The position numbers were made by a program, and so were the translations under genes. From assembly GCA_910586755.1 (NCBI GenBank), contig CAJUJM010000111.1, forward strand, positions 1 through 64,000: a DNA stretch of 64,000 nt. Reading direction: 5' to 3'. Shown here in pieces: positions 61,369 through 64,000 of the stretch (the first letter of the stretch is position 1; every line of letters begins with the position of its first letter). Source of the stretch: an uncultured Lachnospiraceae bacterium. Its GTDB lineage: Bacteria; Bacillota; Clostridia; Lachnospirales; Lachnospiraceae. The notes under the pieces are model-generated. The model was not told where the DNA came from, made no database searches, and saw only the letters and a list, made by a program, of their open reading frames with translations.

Positions 61369-61411
61369 GCCGCAAAATGAAAGGAGAGTATCCCCCCTTT
61401 CATCCTGCGGC
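61369..61411. repeat. Hairpin, copy 2 of the CGCAAAATGAAA element
   Basis: Arms at 61369-61384 and 61396-61411 pair with two mismatches. The core and the following GGAGAG match the element at 10206-10271. Lies between the EIICB and M20 genes. Confidence 0.6.
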
Positions 61412-61434
61412 GCATGTGAGCCTGTTTGCAACAG

Positions 61435-63012
61435 TTAATTTGCCTTTACTGCGCGTTTTAATTCAGCAGTGGCTTTCTCTACCTTGGCGCCATATACAAC
61501 CTGACAGGCAGTGTCATTAATGCGGATTAAACCTAGAGAGCCAGTCTTCTTTAACGCATTTTCATTGACAATAGCGGTGTCTTTTAATACCAGACGCAGG
61601 CGGGAAATGCAGTTGTCGATTTCTACGATATTATCCTTGCCGCCGATTGCTTCCATAATAGCTGCGCCTAATTCCGTTACCTCTTCCTCAAAGCTGACCT
61701 CGTCAGACTCGTCCTCACGGCCGGGAGTCTTGATATTGAATTTCACGATCGCCCATCTGAATACAAAGAAGTAGATTACTGCGTAAACCAGACCTACCGC
61801 TACATTGACAATCCACTTGGTCTCCGGACCCCGCAGAACGCCAAAGAGCATTAAGTCTACCAGGCCGCCGCCTGCATTTCCGATACATACGCCTAAGAAA
61901 GTGTTGATCAGGAAGGACATACCGGCCATAAATGCGTGGAACAGCCATAATAACGGGGAGATAAAGAAGAAAGCGAACTCAATGGGCTCGGTAATGCCGG
62001 TGAAAAAGCTGGTTAAACCGGCAGCTAAAAGCATACCTTTTACCTTCTCTTTGTTCTGAGGCAGAGCGGTTTTGTACATGGCAAAACATGCTGCCGGAAG
62101 ACCGAATACCATAAACGGATGGGTGCCCTGAGTCAGGAAACGGGTAGCCTGACGCATCATATCCATATCCGGATTACTGGACATTAACAACTGGTTGAAA
62201 ATATTCAATGCACCGGAAACCTGCTCTCCGTCAATCATAGCAGTACCGCCGATAGGAGTAAAGCGGATTAACTGATTTAAAATGTGGTGCAGGCCTGTGG
62301 GGATTAACAGACGCTCTAAGAAACCGTAAATAAAGGTTCCGAAAGCGCCGGCAGCCGCCAACAGATTGCCGAATCCATTGATTACCATATTGAAAATGGG
62401 CCATACAAAGTACATAACAATGGCTAAGAAGGGGATGGTTACCACGATCATAATGGGGACAAAGCGCTTGCCGCTGAAAAAGCTGAAAGCGGTGGGAAGC
62501 TGGGTCTCATGAAAACGGTTATGAATCATAGCGGACCATAAGCCTACAATAATACCGCCGAAGATGCTCATACGATAGGTGAAGATACCCATTACCGTAT
62601 CATAAGCGGCATTTTTCTGAGTGGCTTCCAAAAGGGTCATGCCCTGTCCGGTTAAATAATCAATACTGGTGGTTTCAGCAGTTACGCCGCTTTTCTGCAG
62701 GAAGAAGCGGATAGTGGTGTGGAACAGGACAAAGCCGATAACAGAAGCAAAGGTTGCCACCTCTCTGTCTTCTCTGGACATACCCTGGGCTACAGACATA
62801 CAGAAGAGAATGGGCAGTAAGCCAAACAACCCTCCGGCCAGGGAATTGATTAGGCTGACAAAATCATTGACAAAGCCTACATTGGCCAATGCGTTACCAA
62901 ATACGTTGGGATTCTGCAAAGTAGAAGCTAAACCTAACAGCAAACCTGCGGCAACAATAATGGATAACGGTCCCATCAGAGATTTGCCTAGTTTTTGTAT
63001 AAATGTTCTCAT
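61435..63012 (-). CDS. PTS EIICB, glucose/N-acetylglucosamine family
   Basis: A 525-residue transporter. The EIIC domain (about 1-420) has ten or so membrane segments, with GLHHILNQLIRFTP and FFTGITEPIEFAFFFISPLL (the sugar-site TEPIEF motif). The EIIB domain (about 445-525) has its phosphocysteine in DNCISRLRLVLKD. No EIIA is fused or adjacent, so a shared glucose-type EIIA is needed. GGAGG lies 7 bases before the start at 63012. Sugar not determinable. Confidence 0.92.
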   Translation of the reverse strand: MRTFIQKLGKSLMGPLSIIVAAGLLLGLASTLQNPNVFGNALANVGFVNDFVSLINSLAGGLFGLLPILFCMSVAQGMSREDREVATFASVIGFVLFHTTIRFFLQKSGVTAETTSIDYLTGQGMTLLEATQKNAAYDTVMGIFTYRMSIFGGIIVGLWSAMIHNRFHETQLPTAFSFFSGKRFVPIMIVVTIPFLAIVMYFVWPIFNMVINGFGNLLAAAGAFGTFIYGFLERLLIPTGLHHILNQLIRFTPIGGTAMIDGEQVSGALNIFNQLLMSSNPDMDMMRQATRFLTQGTHPFMVFGLPAACFAMYKTALPQNKEKVKGMLLAAGLTSFFTGITEPIEFAFFFISPLLWLFHAFMAGMSFLINTFLGVCIGNAGGGLVDLMLFGVLRGPETKWIVNVAVGLVYAVIYFFVFRWAIVKFNIKTPGREDESDEVSFEEEVTELGAAIMEAIGGKDNIVEIDNCISRLRLVLKDTAIVNENALKKTGSLGLIRINDTACQVVYGAKVEKATAELKRAVKAN

Positions 63013-63048
63013 ACTTTCCTCCTATTTAATTCCTTATTAGTAATTTTT

Positions 63049-63063
63049 TCACGCGCGCTGTGA
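63049..63063. promoter_or_regulatory. Operator candidate of the EIICB promoter
   Basis: TCAC-N7-GTGA inverted repeat, some 10-25 bases after the predicted transcription start on the minus strand, a repressor position. Confidence 0.4.
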
Positions 63064-63080
63064 CCAAAATAACTACCTGC

Positions 63081-63109
63081 ATTATAATATTTGCTGATTT
63101 ATAAGTAAA
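63081..63109 (-). promoter_or_regulatory. Promoter of EIICB (minus strand)
   Basis: On the minus strand TTTACT (63109-63104), 17-bp spacer, TATAAT (63086-63081). Confidence 0.75.
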
Positions 63110-63182
63110 TATTACAGCAGATTTTAGGAAATTTGTTGGTTGAAAGAAAAATGTGACATTTTCTGAAATTTATTACACAGCA

Positions 63183-63219
63183 TTCAGCAGACAAAGGCGT
63201 GTATGCTTTGTCTGCTGAA
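63183..63219. terminator. Hairpin after the BCCT transporter gene
   Basis: TTCAGCAGACAAA and its complement form a ~15-bp stem with one mismatch around GTGTAT. No T-run on the minus strand, so termination is uncertain. Confidence 0.5.
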
Positions 63220-63231
63220 AAATACAACATA

Positions 63232-64000
63232 TCAGGAATCCAGGTACGCTTTTGCGTCTTTAAAAAAGCTGACAATCATCATGACAATAATAATCCCCAC
63301 AGGGAACGCCGCGATAATAGAAACAGTCTGCAGGTTGGCCATGGAATTATCGGAAAATACCAGGGCAATGGGAAAAAGAATCAACAGCACAGCCCAGAAC
63401 AGCTTTACCGGCTTGGATGGTTCTTCCCCTTGTGCAAGCTCCTTATAAGAATAGGAAGCGGCAACCAGAGCCAGAGCGTCATAGGAGGTAGAATAAAAGG
63501 TGATCATGGTGATGGCAAGAAGGGCCAGCCCTATAACAGGAAGAGGCAAAGTATCCATAATAGCCAGGATTGCATGGTTCAGACTGCCGGTTTCGCCATA
63601 GGAAGCCAGAATATTAAGCTGCCCATGCATCTCCAGGCCCAGTCCGTAATTGCCCAGAATAATAAAGGAAACAAATGTTCCGGCCAGCCCGAAAAAGTAT
63701 CCGCCCAGCACAGTCTGACGGATGGTTCGGCCTTTGCTGATGCTTCCAATAAAAAAGGGGGCGGCCACACACCACACCATCCAGTAAGCCCAATAAAAGA
63801 TAGTAAGATTCTGTGGAAAGGATGAGGTCCTTAAAGCATCTGTCCAGGTAGACATGGCAATAAAATTTTGAGCCATATTGCCAAGAGAGGTAATGCCTGT
63901 TTCCAGAATGTACCGGGCTTTTCCGCCTCCTATTAATACATAGAGCAGAAAGGCGAAGAAAAAGTACACACAACCGGCCGCCAGCCGGGCAATTCCCTTC
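63232..64000 (-). CDS. BCCT-family transporter (partial, C-terminal ~255 residues)
   Basis: The frame is open to the window edge, so the N-terminal half lies outside. The visible part shows YWAYWMVWCVAAPFFIGSIS, the tryptophan-rich ligand-site segment of betaine/carnitine/choline transporters, then SKGRTIRQTVLGG and the late segment STSYDALALVAASYSY. These carry quaternary amines such as betaine, choline or carnitine with Na+ or H+ or by exchange. It ends at TGA 63234-63232, 220 bp before the EIICB gene in the same direction. The solute cannot be told from this part. Confidence 0.9.
   Translation of the reverse strand, partial: KGIARLAAGCVYFFFAFLLYVLIGGGKARYILETGITSLGNMAQNFIAMSTWTDALRTSSFPQNLTIFYWAYWMVWCVAAPFFIGSISKGRTIRQTVLGGYFFGLAGTFVSFIILGNYGLGLEMHGQLNILASYGETGSLNHAILAIMDTLPLPVIGLALLAITMITFYSTSYDALALVAASYSYKELAQGEEPSKPVKLFWAVLLILFPIALVFSDNSMANLQTVSIIAAFPVGIIIVMMIVSFFKDAKAYLDS

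Noticed and set aside
1..64000. tRNA, rRNA, prophage and insertion sequences
   Set aside because: I looked for tRNA-like cloverleaf ends, transposase motifs and phage structural genes and saw none; a tRNA search tool would be decisive.

Overview
The window looks like chromosomal DNA of a Gram-positive anaerobe of the class Clostridia, most likely Lachnospiraceae. The reasons are strong GGAGG ribosome binding sites, sigma-A promoters, a SAM-I riboswitch before metK, a DnaD/DnaI-type helicase-loader pair, a long (390-residue) PRPP synthetase, many PTS genes and lipoprotein binding proteins. The family-level placement is inference. I saw no rRNA, tRNA, CRISPR array, insertion sequence or prophage.

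Layout. (1) 1-4328: a sugar-type ABC importer (broken permease remnant, intact permease, binding lipoprotein) followed by an FMN-dependent alpha-hydroxy-acid oxidoreductase and an AroE-like dehydrogenase, both lacking residues typical of their families. (2) 4457-13748: a PTS island with an HPr paralogue, a MupG/DUF871 phospho-glycosidase, a PRD-type activator, Lac/Cel-type EIIA, EIIB and EIIC, a half-length GrdB-like protein, a glycosylasparaginase, an M20 dipeptidase and CutC. Two of its transcription starts share a 17-bp palindrome placed at exactly the same distance from TATAAT, a likely operator of the activator. The gene set suggests import and cytoplasmic dismantling of a glycosyl-asparagine or glycopeptide. 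(3) 13796-26351: mostly housekeeping genes, namely YitT, murC, a DnaA-box cluster with a structured RNA and tandem hairpin repeats, dnaD-like and dnaI-like genes, prs, a large unknown exported protein, murA, riboswitch-controlled metK and a DUF45 metallopeptidase. (4) 26411-35798: a frameshifted ROK kinase divergent from an oligopeptide ABC importer with an Ala-Glu-type epimerase and a serine hydrolase, fitting uptake of cell-wall peptides.

(5) 36010-57277: a surface-glycan cluster. A Wzt-like ATPase with a C-terminal glycan-binding-type extension is followed by a 1314-residue protein whose first 600 residues run methyltransferase, kinase, coiled coil, the order of the WbdD chain terminator of Gram-negative O9a antigen, here fused to two glycosyltransferase domains. 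Then come an M42 peptidase, the four-gene GDP-D-glycero-alpha-D-manno-heptose pathway (hddC, hddA, gmhB, gmhA), a GT2, three large polytopic membrane proteins, rfbFGH for a CDP-3,6-dideoxyhexose precursor, a LicD-family protein and a polyprenyl-phosphate glycosyltransferase. No Wzm, Wzx, RfbI or final reductase is present in the window. (6) 57433-64000: a Crh-like HPr paralogue without the active histidine, an RpiR-family regulator and, on the minus strand, a BCCT transporter (cut by the window end), a glucose-family PTS EIICB, an M20 amidohydrolase and an M24 protein with altered metal ligands.

The two most promising novelties are the PTS/glycosylasparaginase island with its paired operators, and the WbdD-like cap module fused to glycosyltransferases next to Wzt in an apparent Gram-positive.
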